Part shown: piece by piece, positions 10,472 through 19,663 of the stretch
Numbering within the stretch: the first letter of the stretch is position 1
Layout: the number at the start of each line of letters is the position of its first letter
Source of the DNA: a virus
Virus record (IMG/VR): IMGVR_UViG_3300031841_004424
Location: 1-30,272 of that record
Strand: one strand, 5' to 3'
Length of the DNA: 30,272 nt
The notes under the pieces: generated by a model
Database searches by the model: none
The model's input: only the letters and a program-made list of their open reading frames with translations
Told to the model about the DNA's origin: nothing
Position numbers and translations under genes: made by a program

Positions 10472-12312
10472 AATACATCTCCTTCATAACGAGAAGTCCA
10501 CATGGTCAAACTATATTTTACACCCGAAAGTAGTTCAGTGCAAGCATGTCCATGTGTCACAGCACCAGGGAACAACAACATTTTACCGATTGGCAAGTTC
10601 TTATTACTAATCTTTTGTCTGGGGAAGATCAACTCTCCACCCTCATAGTCATCATTAAGTTTGACAGATCCAGTAACAAGAGAAGCATCTGTATGTAAAG
10701 CTAATTCTTTTTGTGTCTCAAGAGAATATCTCATCACAAAAGCATCACGCATACCATACATTTGTGTGGGTTTCCAATGATGTTCAATGATTGGATTGAT
10801 AACTTCATTCCAATGTTCCTGTAACTCTTCCCACAAACCAAGTTTCTTCAATCGAATCTCTTGAGCAGGAAACTTATCGTAAGAAAGACTACCCCACTCA
10901 CCATCTGCATCAGCACGACGAATCATATCCTCACACATTGTAGGAGTCATGTAATCAACCAACAACATATCGTCATTGATGTATTCGTATTTCTTTGGAG
11001 TTAGATAATTGATTCTGTGACCATACAGTCTCTCAAAAATATCTTCTAACCGATCCTTAGCTTCGGTTCCACCATTACCATGATACAAACATGGATAACA
11101 GAAAGTATTTGGATTGTAAAGTTGCAGTTTACTTAACTGAACATCTGGATCATTACATTGGAAAACATAACATTCATGATCCAATTTGATGTCATGTTCA
11201 CCACTCAAATACTTTTTCTGGAAATAAAGTTGATCATCTTCATGATCTTCAATTGGATCCGCAAAGATTTTTTTAAGTTCATCTACACGACCAATGTATA
11301 ATCCACTATTCAGATATTTGTAAGGAGTGCCACATTCAGGAAACTCCAAAGACTCATCAGGCCAAAGGTATCTCTCTGCAGCAAATAATACTTTGCACTT
11401 AAACTCCAGATATCTCCTAATAATTTCTTGTAAATCTGACGCAGCAAATGTATCAAATCCATCCATGAACAAAACTACATCGTGATTTGGTAGTTTGTTC
11501 AAATAACTGCGAAGTATATTTACTTTCTGACCACCGCCTGGACCAGACATGTCTGATCCTTTCCATTCAATACCTTTACCTACATTCTTTACCTTGAAAT
11601 TATTCTTTCCTACAGATTCATACAAGTAATTACACTTGTACTCATCATCAGCTACAGTGACAACATGAGTCCTGAAATCAATGAAGTATTTGTATCTGTC
11701 AATTGGATCAACGTCAGAGGGGAATAAATTTCTACCAACAGGAGTTACAACATTATCTCTGAATCCACAAGGATTCAGAGACTTCATCATTGTTGGTAAG
11801 TATTCATCAACAGGAATGATTTGTTTATGTGGTCTTGGTTGAACTAAAATCTTGGCAGCTTCAGGTGTAAGTGCATATGCCAAAGTCCAATATGGATATT
11901 TTGGAACTACCAAATCATCATCAATTGGCGTTGAGTTTTCCATCTCAAGCCAACCAAGATATGCAAAATTATAGTCCTCTAATAACTCTTCAACACGTTT
12001 TTCAGAGAATCTATCAGTAATGACACCATCATCTTCAAAAATAATAATGGGTTCATCTAGTTCAATACATTTTTTCCACAAGATATAGTGAGAAATGAAA
12101 CATCCCACCTCACCAGATGTGATGTGAGTATTGTGGATTGGATCAATCCAATTTTTGTTAGTATCATATCCGTTTTGACACAGATAGTGATAATCTAGTC
12201 GCGATCCATCAACTGCAGAGAAAAATTCATATTCTATCTTTCTATGATTTGTGTCATCAAACCATCTGCGTCTTTCTTGTCTCGATTCAAGTGATACTAC
12301 AAACTTTTTCAT
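10468..12312 (-). CDS. Three-domain collagen-modifying enzyme: GT25 + PLOD-like glycosyltransferase + PLOD-like 2OG/Fe(II) hydroxylase, 614 aa
   Basis: Numbered from the ATG at 12310-12312, which overlaps the upstream stop as ATGA. Residues 1-210: GT25-type glycosyltransferase (VVSLESRQERR, GEVGCFISHYILW 67-79, EDD 93-95). Residues 215-440: matches the animal LH3/PLOD glucosyltransferase domain, with HVVTVADDE, EWKG (249-252), GPGGGQKV (257-264), DGFD (284-287, the DxxD-like metal site), LNSGLYIG (334-341), DDQL (359-362), LDHE and YHGNG (410-414). Residues 450-614: 2OG/Fe(II) domain with H540-x-D542, YEGGELIF, H589 and K599 (10 residues on, the spacing I recall for LH3 His and its 2OG-binding Arg). 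In animal collagen these activities hydroxylate Lys and add galactose then glucose. It stands next to a collagen-domain fibre gene. Collagen as substrate is inference; another protein or glycan is possible. Mimivirus L230 is a known viral two-domain relative. Confidence 0.9.
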   Translation of the reverse strand: MKKFVVSLESRQERRRWFDDTNHRKIEYEFFSAVDGSRLDYHYLCQNGYDTNKNWIDPIHNTHITSGEVGCFISHYILWKKCIELDEPIIIFEDDGVITDRFSEKRVEELLEDYNFAYLGWLEMENSTPIDDDLVVPKYPYWTLAYALTPEAAKILVQPRPHKQIIPVDEYLPTMMKSLNPCGFRDNVVTPVGRNLFPSDVDPIDRYKYFIDFRTHVVTVADDEYKCNYLYESVGKNNFKVKNVGKGIEWKGSDMSGPGGGQKVNILRSYLNKLPNHDVVLFMDGFDTFAASDLQEIIRRYLEFKCKVLFAAERYLWPDESLEFPECGTPYKYLNSGLYIGRVDELKKIFADPIEDHEDDQLYFQKKYLSGEHDIKLDHECYVFQCNDPDVQLSKLQLYNPNTFCYPCLYHGNGGTEAKDRLEDIFERLYGHRINYLTPKKYEYINDDMLLVDYMTPTMCEDMIRRADADGEWGSLSYDKFPAQEIRLKKLGLWEELQEHWNEVINPIIEHHWKPTQMYGMRDAFVMRYSLETQKELALHTDASLVTGSVKLNDDYEGGELIFPRQKISNKNLPIGKMLLFPGAVTHGHACTELLSGVKYSLTMWTSRYEGDVL

Positions 12313-12866
12313 CTCCAATGTGGCCCCTCAAACCAACAAACAATACTATTTCTTTTACCTTTAGTAACAGGAGTTACCCAATGTGGTGTCCATGAAGGAA
12401 ACCAGATGACTGTACCCTGATCTTTGTAATCGGATGGAGGTTCTCCTTCAACATCAAGCCCAAGGTCCCCACCTTCATATGTAGACGGATCCGTGAGTTG
12501 TAAAACTACAGATAGTTTTCTATGTGGATTTTCTGTCCAGAAAACATCATGATGTCTCTTATACTCACCTTTGTAACTTTCATCATACTCTGTATATTGC
12601 ATGAATCGAAGATCTTCAATGTGAAAATTAAACCACTCTCGATTTACCTGAATGGTCATATCCCACATCTTTTTAAAAAGATCTGGATAAATGTCATCAT
12701 GAACAAATCTTACCTTACTACGACGATACTTTGAATTTACATCAGTATCATCAGTATCGGCACCAATAACACCATCACTTTCTGGAAAATTTACAGATCG
12801 TTCGACAATACTTTCACACTCTTCTTTTGAAAATGCATTTCTCCAGACAGACCATTCACCTTTCAT
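12309..12866 (-). CDS. 2OG/Fe(II) dioxygenase, prolyl-hydroxylase-like, 185 aa
   Basis: A Fe(II)/2-oxoglutarate-dependent hydroxylase of the P4H/PKHX type. H105-H-D107 gives the HxD iron pair, YEGGDL (130-135) is the usual strand turn, FPSWTPHWVTPV supplies the distal His (H162), and R172, ten residues on, is the likely 2OG anchor. The N-terminus, WSVWRNAFSKEECESIVERS, resembles the prolyl-hydroxylase start. Its ATG overlaps the upstream oxygenase stop (ATGA), and its own stop overlaps the 614-aa enzyme start (ATGA), so the three are co-translated. The substrate is unknown. Proline in the collagen fibre is one possibility, although Pro there is mainly in X rather than Y. Confidence 0.88.
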   Translation of the reverse strand: MKGEWSVWRNAFSKEECESIVERSVNFPESDGVIGADTDDTDVNSKYRRSKVRFVHDDIYPDLFKKMWDMTIQVNREWFNFHIEDLRFMQYTEYDESYKGEYKRHHDVFWTENPHRKLSVVLQLTDPSTYEGGDLGLDVEGEPPSDYKDQGTVIWFPSWTPHWVTPVTKGKRNSIVCWFEGPHWR

Positions 12867-13474
12867 TCCATCCTCAACAATTCTACTATGTCAGTATCAA
12901 TCCATCCCGTCATAATTGTCTTTTCTGATGTATGTGATATTTGTCCTCTATGAACATGTGTAAAATTAGCCGGAAAGATCACTACTTTTCCTCTTTCAGC
13001 TTTACATGTGTAGTTCCAATCTCTAAATTCTGTACCACCATCAGGCACATCATTTAAGTACAAAATATACACAAACATACGATGTGTATACTTACCAGTA
13101 GCATCGGCATGCCATTTTTTATATCCACCTCCAGGTTCATAAAGTTGAAACTGGGGAGGATTCATACAGAACAGTTCACCCCTAAAATTTAAATCTATGT
13201 CCTGATAATATTTTGGAAATATTTCTTGATTTAATTCATTTGCAAGTTTATCCATACCAAGAGATGATGGTCCCTTTGGATACATCTCCGCAAAGTCAGC
13301 TGGCAAGATATCCCAACTGTCTTTGGCTTCGGTCATGTCATAGTCTTCAGGTGCATCTGGACTCCATGCAGTTCCAGGTTGACCATAACCTTTTTCTTTT
13401 AAACCTTTGGTTACATCAAAAAGTAAATCACAGATCGAAGGATCTTTGATGAAGTATTCACGAATAAAAAACAT
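12863..13474 (-). CDS. 2OG/Fe(II) dioxygenase, 203 aa
   Basis: The iron-binding pair is H122-A-D124 in YKKWHADATG. The distal His lies in FTHVHRG (H173 or H175), and K185 in SEKTIMTGW is the probable 2OG ligand (10 residues after H175). GGTEF (146-150) is the standard core strand. The N-terminal 110 residues carry no other catalytic motif; DLNFRGELFCMNPPQFQLYEPGGGYKKWH leads into the core. The family hydroxylates protein or small substrates and often resembles P4H or SM-20 enzymes. It begins at the TAATG junction (13472-13476) with the 124-aa gene and is coupled to the next oxygenase. The substrate cannot be told from the sequence. Confidence 0.88.
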   Translation of the reverse strand: MFFIREYFIKDPSICDLLFDVTKGLKEKGYGQPGTAWSPDAPEDYDMTEAKDSWDILPADFAEMYPKGPSSLGMDKLANELNQEIFPKYYQDIDLNFRGELFCMNPPQFQLYEPGGGYKKWHADATGKYTHRMFVYILYLNDVPDGGTEFRDWNYTCKAERGKVVIFPANFTHVHRGQISHTSEKTIMTGWIDTDIVELLRME

Positions 13475-13848
13475 TATGCGTCTACGGCGTCACTAAAATA
13501 ATCAGTTGTTTTCAGATAAGTATAGATCTGACTGGAGATGTCACCATCTTCAATAAAACATCTAAACTCTTTAGAGTTATCAAGACCAAGTTTACCAACT
13601 GGTTTCATACCGTTTGCTCTGGCTTCAGCACTAGAATACACTGAAAGTGTGATCCAGGCAATCCTTCCAGCTTTGAAGTTTACAGCTGGTTCACCATTTG
13701 CGATGCGTTGTTCATCTGTTAGATCTGGATATCCAGGAAAAACGAAATCATGAAGTCTTTTTTCAACACGAACTTCTCTAATAACAAAATATGCATCAGG
13801 CACAGTAACACCCGTGCCTGTAATTTCATAATCTTTACTCAGTGCCAT
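13474..13848 (-). CDS. Structural-type hypothetical protein, 124 aa
   Basis: 124 residues, with N-terminal [27 protein letters not shown] and [26 protein letters not shown], suggesting a beta-sandwich of the type seen in small cyanophage virion proteins. [24 protein letters not shown] ends it. It is the first gene under the CATAAATA late promoter at 13885-13892 and is coupled by a TAATG overlap to the first oxygenase. Its first 14 bases overlap the 3' end of the large fibre gene. It may be a virion or fibre-accessory protein; no family is claimed. Confidence 0.75.
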   Translation of the reverse strand: MALSKDYEITGTGVTVPDAYFVIREVRVEKRLHDFVFPGYPDLTDEQRIANGEPAVNFKAGRIAWITLSVYSSAEARANGMKPVGKLGLDNSKEFRCFIEDGDISSQIYTYLKTTDYFSDAVDA

Positions 13849-14158
13849 TCTGATTCTCCAGTCTGTCGAGTCTATCTTTCAAATTATTTATGACGACGTT
13901 TTGTTCCTTAATAGCTTCAACCAGGTGTGCAGTCAAAGAAGAATATGCAACAGTCAGATACTGTTCACCAGTTATTTCTCGAAGACCTTCAGTAACCAGT
14001 CTTGGTTCAACTTCTTGCATTTCTTGTGCAATAAAACCAAGGTTCTCACCTTCACCCATCTTGGGATCTTTCCATTCAAAAGATACACCACGCATCTTCA
14101 GAACTTTATTAAGTGATCCATCAAGAGGTTGAATGTTATCCTTCAATCTACGGTCAGA
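13835..14158 (-). other. S74 intramolecular chaperone domain of the collagen fibre
   Basis: Codons for S1718 (14156-14158) to the C-terminus. SDRRLKDNI followed by [16 protein letters not shown] and a final coiled coil ([18 protein letters not shown]) match the S74 (endosialidase chaperone) layout. Ser plus Lys five residues later is the self-cleavage dyad, so mature fibre should lose this 107-residue tail. Confidence 0.85.
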
Positions 14159-17100
14159 GTTTGCAGTAACTGTACCACTGACACTGATGCCACCATTTGT
14201 AGTTGTAAGCTTTTCTCCACCATTATAATACAGTTTGGTGAAGTTGTTGCGTTGGAAATAAACACACCATTCATTATCAATGTCATTATAAAGACCAGCG
14301 TTATCATTGTCAGCCGCCATGAATACATAACGGTTATCAATTGAATAACCTTCCCAACCACCATCACCACCACCAGTGGTTCTAATGGTTCCGTAGTTAC
14401 CACTAGAGTTTGAAATACCCTGAGAACTATTAACGAACAGACCCGTATCACCACGGAATCTTTCTGGTGTGTAACAACCATTGCCAAATTCATTCTGGTT
14501 GTTGATTCTCAACCAACCATCATTATAGTCAGCGGTAACAGCCGTTCTACTATTGAACGACATACCTCTGTTGTCATTCGTAGAGTTAGCAGAGAAATTC
14601 AGAACATCATTACCACCACCAGTAATTGTTACCGATGGAGTGGTGTTAGGTCCTGGTGGGCCGACGGGACCTGTGGGACCTGTGGGACCTCTGGCACCCT
14701 TCTGACCCTTAGGACCAGTTGGGCCGGTAGGACCAGTGGGACCTTGTGGACCTGTGGGACCTGTTGCGCCTCGGGCACCTTTCTGACCCTTCTCGCCCTT
14801 AGCGCCTGTAGGACCTGTGGGACCAGTTGGGCCGACGGGACCTGTGGGACCTGTGGGACCTGTTGCGCCAGTTTGACCCTTTTGTCCCTTCTCACCCTTA
14901 GGACCTGTTGCACCTTGAGCACCCTTCTGACCCTTAGGACCCGTTGGGCCTGTGGGACCAGTGGGACCTTGTGGACCAGTTGGGCCGGTAGGACCAGTAG
15001 GACCAGTAGGACCTTGAGCACCCTTCTGACCTTTTTCACCAAGTTCACCCTTCTGACCTTTGGGTCCAGTAGGGCCAAGTTCACCTTTTTGACCTTTATC
15101 ACCCTTCTGACCTTTATCACCTTTTGGACCGATTTCTCCTTTTTGTCCCTTTTGTCCTTTCTCACCTTTGGGACCTTGGAGTGCAGCAGTTGCAATTGAT
15201 TCCCACTTGACGCCAGAGGCATCACCAATCAGAACAGATGTTGCAGCACCAACCTGACCATATCTGTCTTCCAGATAAGAATCAAGTTCTAATGTACCAG
15301 CAATTGTTGTTGCACCACCAACTAATACAGCTTGAGATCTAAATGTTCCAGTTACAGTTGCACCAAATCCTGTAGTTTCAAATTTCTTGGCGTTGTCGTA
15401 GTATATCTCCACATTTGAGTTTTGATTACCAACGAGCATATTCTCGCCATTATTACCTTGTAATTTTAGATACTGACTTCGTATTCTTAAATCAGATGTT
15501 GCGTTTGTTATATAACTATTAGACGCATCATGATAAATCTGCAAATCATTACCATCACCAAGTCTCAATCTATCATTATCACCAAGATTTACATTAGCTT
15601 GGAAGGTAGTAACACCAGCATTGATTAAACCATTGGATCTAAAGGTTCCAAAAACTGTTGCACCATAACCAGTGGTTTCAAATTTCTTGGAGTTGTTGAA
15701 ATAGAGTTGTACTGATCCATTTTCAATAAAGTGAGCAATAGATTCAGTGTCGGCAGCATTTCTAAATTCAACTCTATTTGATGTAACATACAGATTACCC
15801 TGGCCAGAGTCTTTTATGTAACTATGAGAACCAGAATGATAGATCTCTAAATCATTACCAGCACCAAGTCTTAATTTGTCATTGTCACCAAAATTGGCAT
15901 TACCTTGGAATGTAGAAACACCAGAGTTAACAAAACCATTAACGTTGAGTGTTCCTATTACAGTTGCGCCAAATCCTGTAGTTTCAAATTTCTTGGAGTT
16001 GTCATAATAAAGATCTACCGAACCATTTTGTGTTGCTTGAATAGCAAGTTCAGTTTCATTTTGGTAGATAAGAACATTAGTTCCTTCAATAATTAAATTC
16101 CCTGTTCCAACATCTCTAATGTAACTGTTAGATCCATTGTGATAAATTTGCAAGTCGGAATCATTACCAAAATGTATTGTGTCATTGTCACCAAGATATA
16201 CATTGGCTTGGAATGAAGTAATACCAGTGTTAATCAGACCATTAGATCTAAAGGTTCCAGTTAAAGATGCACCATAACCAGTGGTTGAAAATTTCTTAGA
16301 GTTGTCGTAGTAGAGATCCACTCCAGCATTATTGAAAGCCTGGATATGAGTCTCATTATCTGCACTATTCTTCAGTGCAAAATTATTTGATAAAATCTTT
16401 AAACTTTCTGTGCCGGTATCTTTGATGATACTGTGAGATCCATCATGAAGAATTTCAAGATCACTACCTGCACCAATTTGAATTACATCGTTCTCACCAA
16501 GTTTCAGATTATCGGTTAAGGTGGTAATACCAGTTACTTGTAGAGATTCTGTTTGAACACTGGTAATAATACCAGTAGAAGATGATGTGATTCCAGTGAC
16601 GTTTAGATTAATAAACTCTGGATAATCAGTAAGACTGATATCACCACCAGAAATATTAAGTTGAGCGTCGTCTCGAACTCTCACAACACCATGAGTTACA
16701 TCTGTAGCTCGTGTGATCGTGTTTTCAGTTACAATTCCTGTTATTCGACCATAATTATCAAACGTTATTCCTTGTACAAATACTGTAGATCCAGTAGAAA
16801 CATAACTTAAGTTAGCGGATGTTGTAGCCAGATCAATACTATCTGGATTGACGACAATTCTATTAGGGTCTTCAGTTACAACGTCCAGAGTGTTAGCAGT
16901 CTTAACAAGACCATCACCAGCAGTTACCTGACCAGGCGCAGTAAACTGCGTGTATTCAATCGCAGATGTACCAATCGCAACAGGTTCCTTCGTCAACTGA
17001 ACGAAACCATTACCTTCGTTGATTGCACCATTCAGAACGAATGTAAATGCACCAGCGACGACTTCACCTGGTTCATCATAATCAGTAACCCTTTGAAGTT

Positions 17101-19309
17101 CCCAAGATGTAGATCCACTACCAATTCTTGTAACTTCATAAAAACCATTGTGTGCGGTATTTCCTACTCCACCAACACCCTGGTCTTTAATAAGAATACG
17201 ATCTTGAAGTTGAAGTCCAGTTACACCATCAAGTAAACCTTGAATACTTCCATTCGCATCAGCAAATAATTTAGCACCAACACCAGAAAGTCCATTTGTA
17301 TAAGAAAGACCCGATATTGCTTGTGTCGAACCTGCAGAAACAGCAGCTTTAATAACAATACCTGCCTGGACACTATCAACGTATGCCTTGTTGGCCATTT
17401 CAAGAGAATCAACAGGCGTAGAAGCTGTACCGTAGAATCTTCTTGCGTAGATATTTTCATGGACGGTTACATCACCACTGACCGCCAGTTTTCTATTTGG
17501 ATTTGTACTACCAATACCAGTTCTTTCTGTACCATCAATATAAACTAATCCAGCTGCACCACCCAGAGTACCACCATCATTATACTGAACTTGGGTATCA
17601 TCACCATTAGCAACGTCTAATGCACCAACGGTAATTGTAGCACCAATACCACTTGCAGTTGCAAGTACACCAAGACCAACAAAATCAAGAGATGAAATAC
17701 TACCCGCAGTACCTACAATATTTCCTTCATCCTTAACAGTAAATCCAGCATCACCAAAGTTTACCCAGTTTACCTGTGTTCCAGTCGATTGAAGGACCTG
17801 ACCTGCAGCACCAATTTCACCATCTCGATCTCTAATCCCAGCGTAAAAAGTAACGTCTCCAGAGAAAGTAGAAGCTGCAGATACAGTAACTCCACCACCG
17901 ACAGTTACATCGGTGGATGTGAGAGTGGTAATAATACCAGTTGCAGCATAAAGATTTTCTGTATCAACACTTGTAGCGTCAATATCAAGACTACCAGCGC
18001 TGGCTTCAAGAGTAGAAATTCTTAAATCAGTAAATGTAGCACCAGTACCTACAAAATCAGTTGTATCAATACGAGTCGATACAAGATTCGTAAATGTAGC
18101 ACCAGTACCAACAGTATTTGTTGCAGTTAAATTAGTCGCATCAAGATCAGTAAATGTAGCACCTGTACCAACAGTATCTGTTGGAGCTAATCTGGTTACC
18201 GTAACATCTCCATTTACAACAACAGTAGTAAATGTAGCACCAGTACCAACAGTATCTGTTGCAGTTAAATGAGTCGCATCAAGATCAGTAAATGTAGCAC
18301 CTGTACCAACAGTATCGGTGGGTGTAAATCTAGTTGCATTAAGGTCAGTAAATGTACCAGCAGTACCCACAGTATCGGTGGGTGCAAGTCTGGTTATCGT
18401 AGCATCCCCATTTACAACAACAGTAGTAAATGTGGCAGCAGTACCTACAGTGTCGGTGGGTGTAAATCTACTTGCGTCGAGATCGGTAAATGTAGCAGCA
18501 GTACCAACAGTGTCTGTTGGAGCTAATCTAGTTACATCAAGATCAGTAAATGTACCAGCAGTACCAACAGTATCTGTTGGAGTTAATCTTGATATTGTGG
18601 CTTCATTAGTTACATTTAAAGTGATAAATGTGGCTGCAGTACCTACAATATCTTCTGGATTAAATCTGTCAGTAGTAAGATCAGTAAATGTAGCAGCAAC
18701 ACCTATACTATCTGTAGTTGTCAGAGTAGTGATGATGCCAGTATAAATTGTGGCTTTTGTAAAAGTCGCAGCAGTACCTACAGTATCGGTAGGTGTAAAG
18801 TGCGTTACCGTAAGGTTAGTAAAAGTACCAGCAGTACCTACAGTATCTGTAAGTGTAGCTGCAGTAATAATACCCGTAGTTGCATATAAAACTGTACCAG
18901 CATCAACAGTTTCAGCGTTTACTGTCGTGACATTTGCTGTGGTGATTGTTGAGTCTGTAGAGTTGAAGGTAGTAATAGTACCACCAGCACTCACAAAATC
19001 TGTAGAGTCAAGACTCGTTATAACACCAACCTGGGCATAAAGATTAGAACTGGCATCTACAACTTCAGCATTAACTGTTGTAATGATACCACTAGCCGCT
19101 GTAATAATTCCAGTCGCATTAATTCCACCTACAGTTGGAGTATCGGTAAGAATTCTGGAACCAGTTGTACCAGTTCCTACTAGAGAATTTTCCGCATCCG
19201 CAACTCCAAGGTTAGGTTCAGCATCAGCCAAACCCAGGAATTCATACCTGTCTGAACTAACTCCTGTTGGGTCGTTAGCTGGGACGCGACCAGAAATGTA
19301 ATTAGGCAT
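13835..19309 (-). CDS. Long tail-fibre-like protein with collagen domain and S74 chaperone, 1824 aa
   Basis: Likely a virion fibre. Residues 1-150: N-terminal attachment region. Residues 154-430: at least 13 copies of a [10 protein letters not shown]-type repeat, about 20-26 residues each. Residues about 490-900: [20 protein letters not shown], then mixed beta segments. Residues about 930-1330: four repeats of roughly 95 residues (LGDNDxL...DLQIYHxGSxSYI...[13 protein letters not shown]). Residues 1379-1555: 59 uninterrupted Gly-X-Y triplets, rich in GQK, GPK, GEK and GPT. The C-terminus from S1718 (SDRRLKDNI, Ser1718/Lys1723 dyad) is an S74-type intramolecular chaperone that normally trimerises the fibre and then cuts itself off. 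The start has no Shine-Dalgarno sequence (TAATAAAAAATG). Its position upstream of the hydroxylase/glycosyltransferase genes makes it the prime candidate substrate. Confidence 0.9.
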   Translation of the reverse strand: MPNYISGRVPANDPTGVSSDRYEFLGLADAEPNLGVADAENSLVGTGTTGSRILTDTPTVGGINATGIITAASGIITTVNAEVVDASSNLYAQVGVITSLDSTDFVSAGGTITTFNSTDSTITTANVTTVNAETVDAGTVLYATTGIITAATLTDTVGTAGTFTNLTVTHFTPTDTVGTAATFTKATIYTGIITTLTTTDSIGVAATFTDLTTDRFNPEDIVGTAATFITLNVTNEATISRLTPTDTVGTAGTFTDLDVTRLAPTDTVGTAATFTDLDASRFTPTDTVGTAATFTTVVVNGDATITRLAPTDTVGTAGTFTDLNATRFTPTDTVGTGATFTDLDATHLTATDTVGTGATFTTVVVNGDVTVTRLAPTDTVGTGATFTDLDATNLTATNTVGTGATFTNLVSTRIDTTDFVGTGATFTDLRISTLEASAGSLDIDATSVDTENLYAATGIITTLTSTDVTVGGGVTVSAASTFSGDVTFYAGIRDRDGEIGAAGQVLQSTGTQVNWVNFGDAGFTVKDEGNIVGTAGSISSLDFVGLGVLATASGIGATITVGALDVANGDDTQVQYNDGGTLGGAAGLVYIDGTERTGIGSTNPNRKLAVSGDVTVHENIYARRFYGTASTPVDSLEMANKAYVDSVQAGIVIKAAVSAGSTQAISGLSYTNGLSGVGAKLFADANGSIQGLLDGVTGLQLQDRILIKDQGVGGVGNTAHNGFYEVTRIGSGSTSWELQRVTDYDEPGEVVAGAFTFVLNGAINEGNGFVQLTKEPVAIGTSAIEYTQFTAPGQVTAGDGLVKTANTLDVVTEDPNRIVVNPDSIDLATTSANLSYVSTGSTVFVQGITFDNYGRITGIVTENTITRATDVTHGVVRVRDDAQLNISGGDISLTDYPEFINLNVTGITSSSTGIITSVQTESLQVTGITTLTDNLKLGENDVIQIGAGSDLEILHDGSHSIIKDTGTESLKILSNNFALKNSADNETHIQAFNNAGVDLYYDNSKKFSTTGYGASLTGTFRSNGLINTGITSFQANVYLGDNDTIHFGNDSDLQIYHNGSNSYIRDVGTGNLIIEGTNVLIYQNETELAIQATQNGSVDLYYDNSKKFETTGFGATVIGTLNVNGFVNSGVSTFQGNANFGDNDKLRLGAGNDLEIYHSGSHSYIKDSGQGNLYVTSNRVEFRNAADTESIAHFIENGSVQLYFNNSKKFETTGYGATVFGTFRSNGLINAGVTTFQANVNLGDNDRLRLGDGNDLQIYHDASNSYITNATSDLRIRSQYLKLQGNNGENMLVGNQNSNVEIYYDNAKKFETTGFGATVTGTFRSQAVLVGGATTIAGTLELDSYLEDRYGQVGAATSVLIGDASGVKWESIATAALQGPKGEKGQKGQKGEIGPKGDKGQKGDKGQKGELGPTGPKGQKGELGEKGQKGAQGPTGPTGPTGPTGPQGPTGPTGPTGPKGQKGAQGATGPKGEKGQKGQTGATGPTGPTGPVGPTGPTGPTGAKGEKGQKGARGATGPTGPQGPTGPTGPTGPKGQKGARGPTGPTGPVGPPGPNTTPSVTITGGGNDVLNFSANSTNDNRGMSFNSRTAVTADYNDGWLRINNQNEFGNGCYTPERFRGDTGLFVNSSQGISNSSGNYGTIRTTGGGDGGWEGYSIDNRYVFMAADNDNAGLYNDIDNEWCVYFQRNNFTKLYYNGGEKLTTTNGGISVSGTVTANSDRRLKDNIQPLDGSLNKVLKMRGVSFEWKDPKMGEGENLGFIAQEMQEVEPRLVTEGLREITGEQYLTVAYSSLTAHLVEAIKEQNVVINNLKDRLDRLENQNGTE
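13885..13892 (-). promoter_or_regulatory. Late promoter CATAAATA inside the fibre gene
   Basis: CATAAATA on the minus strand fits the cyanophage late consensus NATAAATA. It lies 37 bp before the ATG of the 124-aa gene and within the 3' end of the collagen-fibre gene. It would drive the oxygenase and glycosyltransferase operon late in infection, in step with fibre synthesis. Confidence 0.65.
14645..15175 (-). repeat. Collagen Gly-X-Y repeat domain (59 triplets)
   Basis: Exactly 177 codons of unbroken Gly-X-Y in the fibre protein. By my count 23 triplets have Lys in Y (GQK, GPK, GEK, GDK, GAK) and 23 have Thr in Y (mostly GPT). Only one GPP is present, so little classic 4-hydroxyproline is expected. 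Lys in Y before Gly is the lysyl-hydroxylase consensus. The DNA is repetitive (CCTGTGGGA-type on the plus strand) and could change length by slippage. Confidence 0.95.
15330..16515 (-). repeat. Four ~95-residue beta repeats in the collagen fibre
   Basis: Each unit has LGxNDxLxxGxGxDLxIYHxGSxSYIxD, a variable middle, then [26 protein letters not shown]. The units are similar enough at DNA level to recombine. Such repeats form beta-helical or shaft segments in marine phage fibres. Confidence 0.8.
18020..18850 (-). repeat. 13 copies of a [10 protein letters not shown]-type repeat
   Basis: Residues about 154-430 of the fibre. Copies start near residues 155, 174, 199, 219, 245, 265, 285, 311, 331, 351, 377, 397 and 417. 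Spacing alternates between about 20 and 26 residues; the longer ones insert VVVNGDxTI. The strong DNA similarity makes copy number likely to vary. Confidence 0.85.
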
Positions 19310-19315
19310 TTTTTA

Positions 19316-19660
19316 TTACTGTTTGGCGGTTTCCAGAATGTTCAGTGTAAGTTCTACTGTGCTGTTAGAGGTCGCACTGATTCTAAATTCATCATCAGTC
19401 TCAAGAATCAATTTACCATCAATCATCGACAAAGTATCATTTGTCGGGATCTTAATATTATTTACAACAGCAATTTCACCGAGACCATCAGTTCCTCTGT
19501 AATGAGAGGCGGTGACTGTTGCAACTCCAGTCGAAACATTTGCAGCATATGCTCCAAGAACAATAGAGGCGACGTTAGCAGGAGCAGTATAAATTCCAAC
19601 CGTGCTCGTAGTTACCTGATGTCTAATTGTCTTGAATACATTTAACGGGGTAATCGCCAT
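19316..19660 (-). CDS. Small virion structural-type protein, 114 aa
   Basis: 114 residues, beta-rich and hydrophilic: TTSTVGIYTAPANVASIVLGAYAANVSTGVATVTASHYRG, then IPTNDTLSMIDGKLILETDDEFRISATSNSTVELTLNILETAKQ. A compact domain of this style (TxxVG.IYT.P.n..SiVlgayaaNvst) is common between fibre genes in cyanophages and may be a connector or fibre cap. It lies 6 bp upstream of the collagen fibre and 3 bp downstream of the 920-aa gene, so the three are read together. The start TTTTTTAATG-like context lacks a Shine-Dalgarno sequence. Confidence 0.8.
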   Translation of the reverse strand: MAITPLNVFKTIRHQVTTSTVGIYTAPANVASIVLGAYAANVSTGVATVTASHYRGTDGLGEIAVVNNIKIPTNDTLSMIDGKLILETDDEFRISATSNSTVELTLNILETAKQ

Positions 19661-19663
19661 TTT

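Noticed and set aside
14744-15199. Plus-strand ORF of Cys/Thr/Leu-rich repeats opposite the collagen region
   Set aside because: It is the antisense reading of the Gly-X-Y repeat; there is no start signal and the composition is not protein-like.
14629-15228. Minus-strand basic Lys/Arg/Val/Leu-rich ORF across the collagen region
   Set aside because: It is a shifted-frame reading of the collagen repeat on the coding strand; the true frame is the fibre gene with Gly at every third residue.
18020-18850. CRISPR-like array
   Set aside because: The repeats are in frame in the fibre gene and the intervals encode related residues, so they are protein repeats and not spacers.
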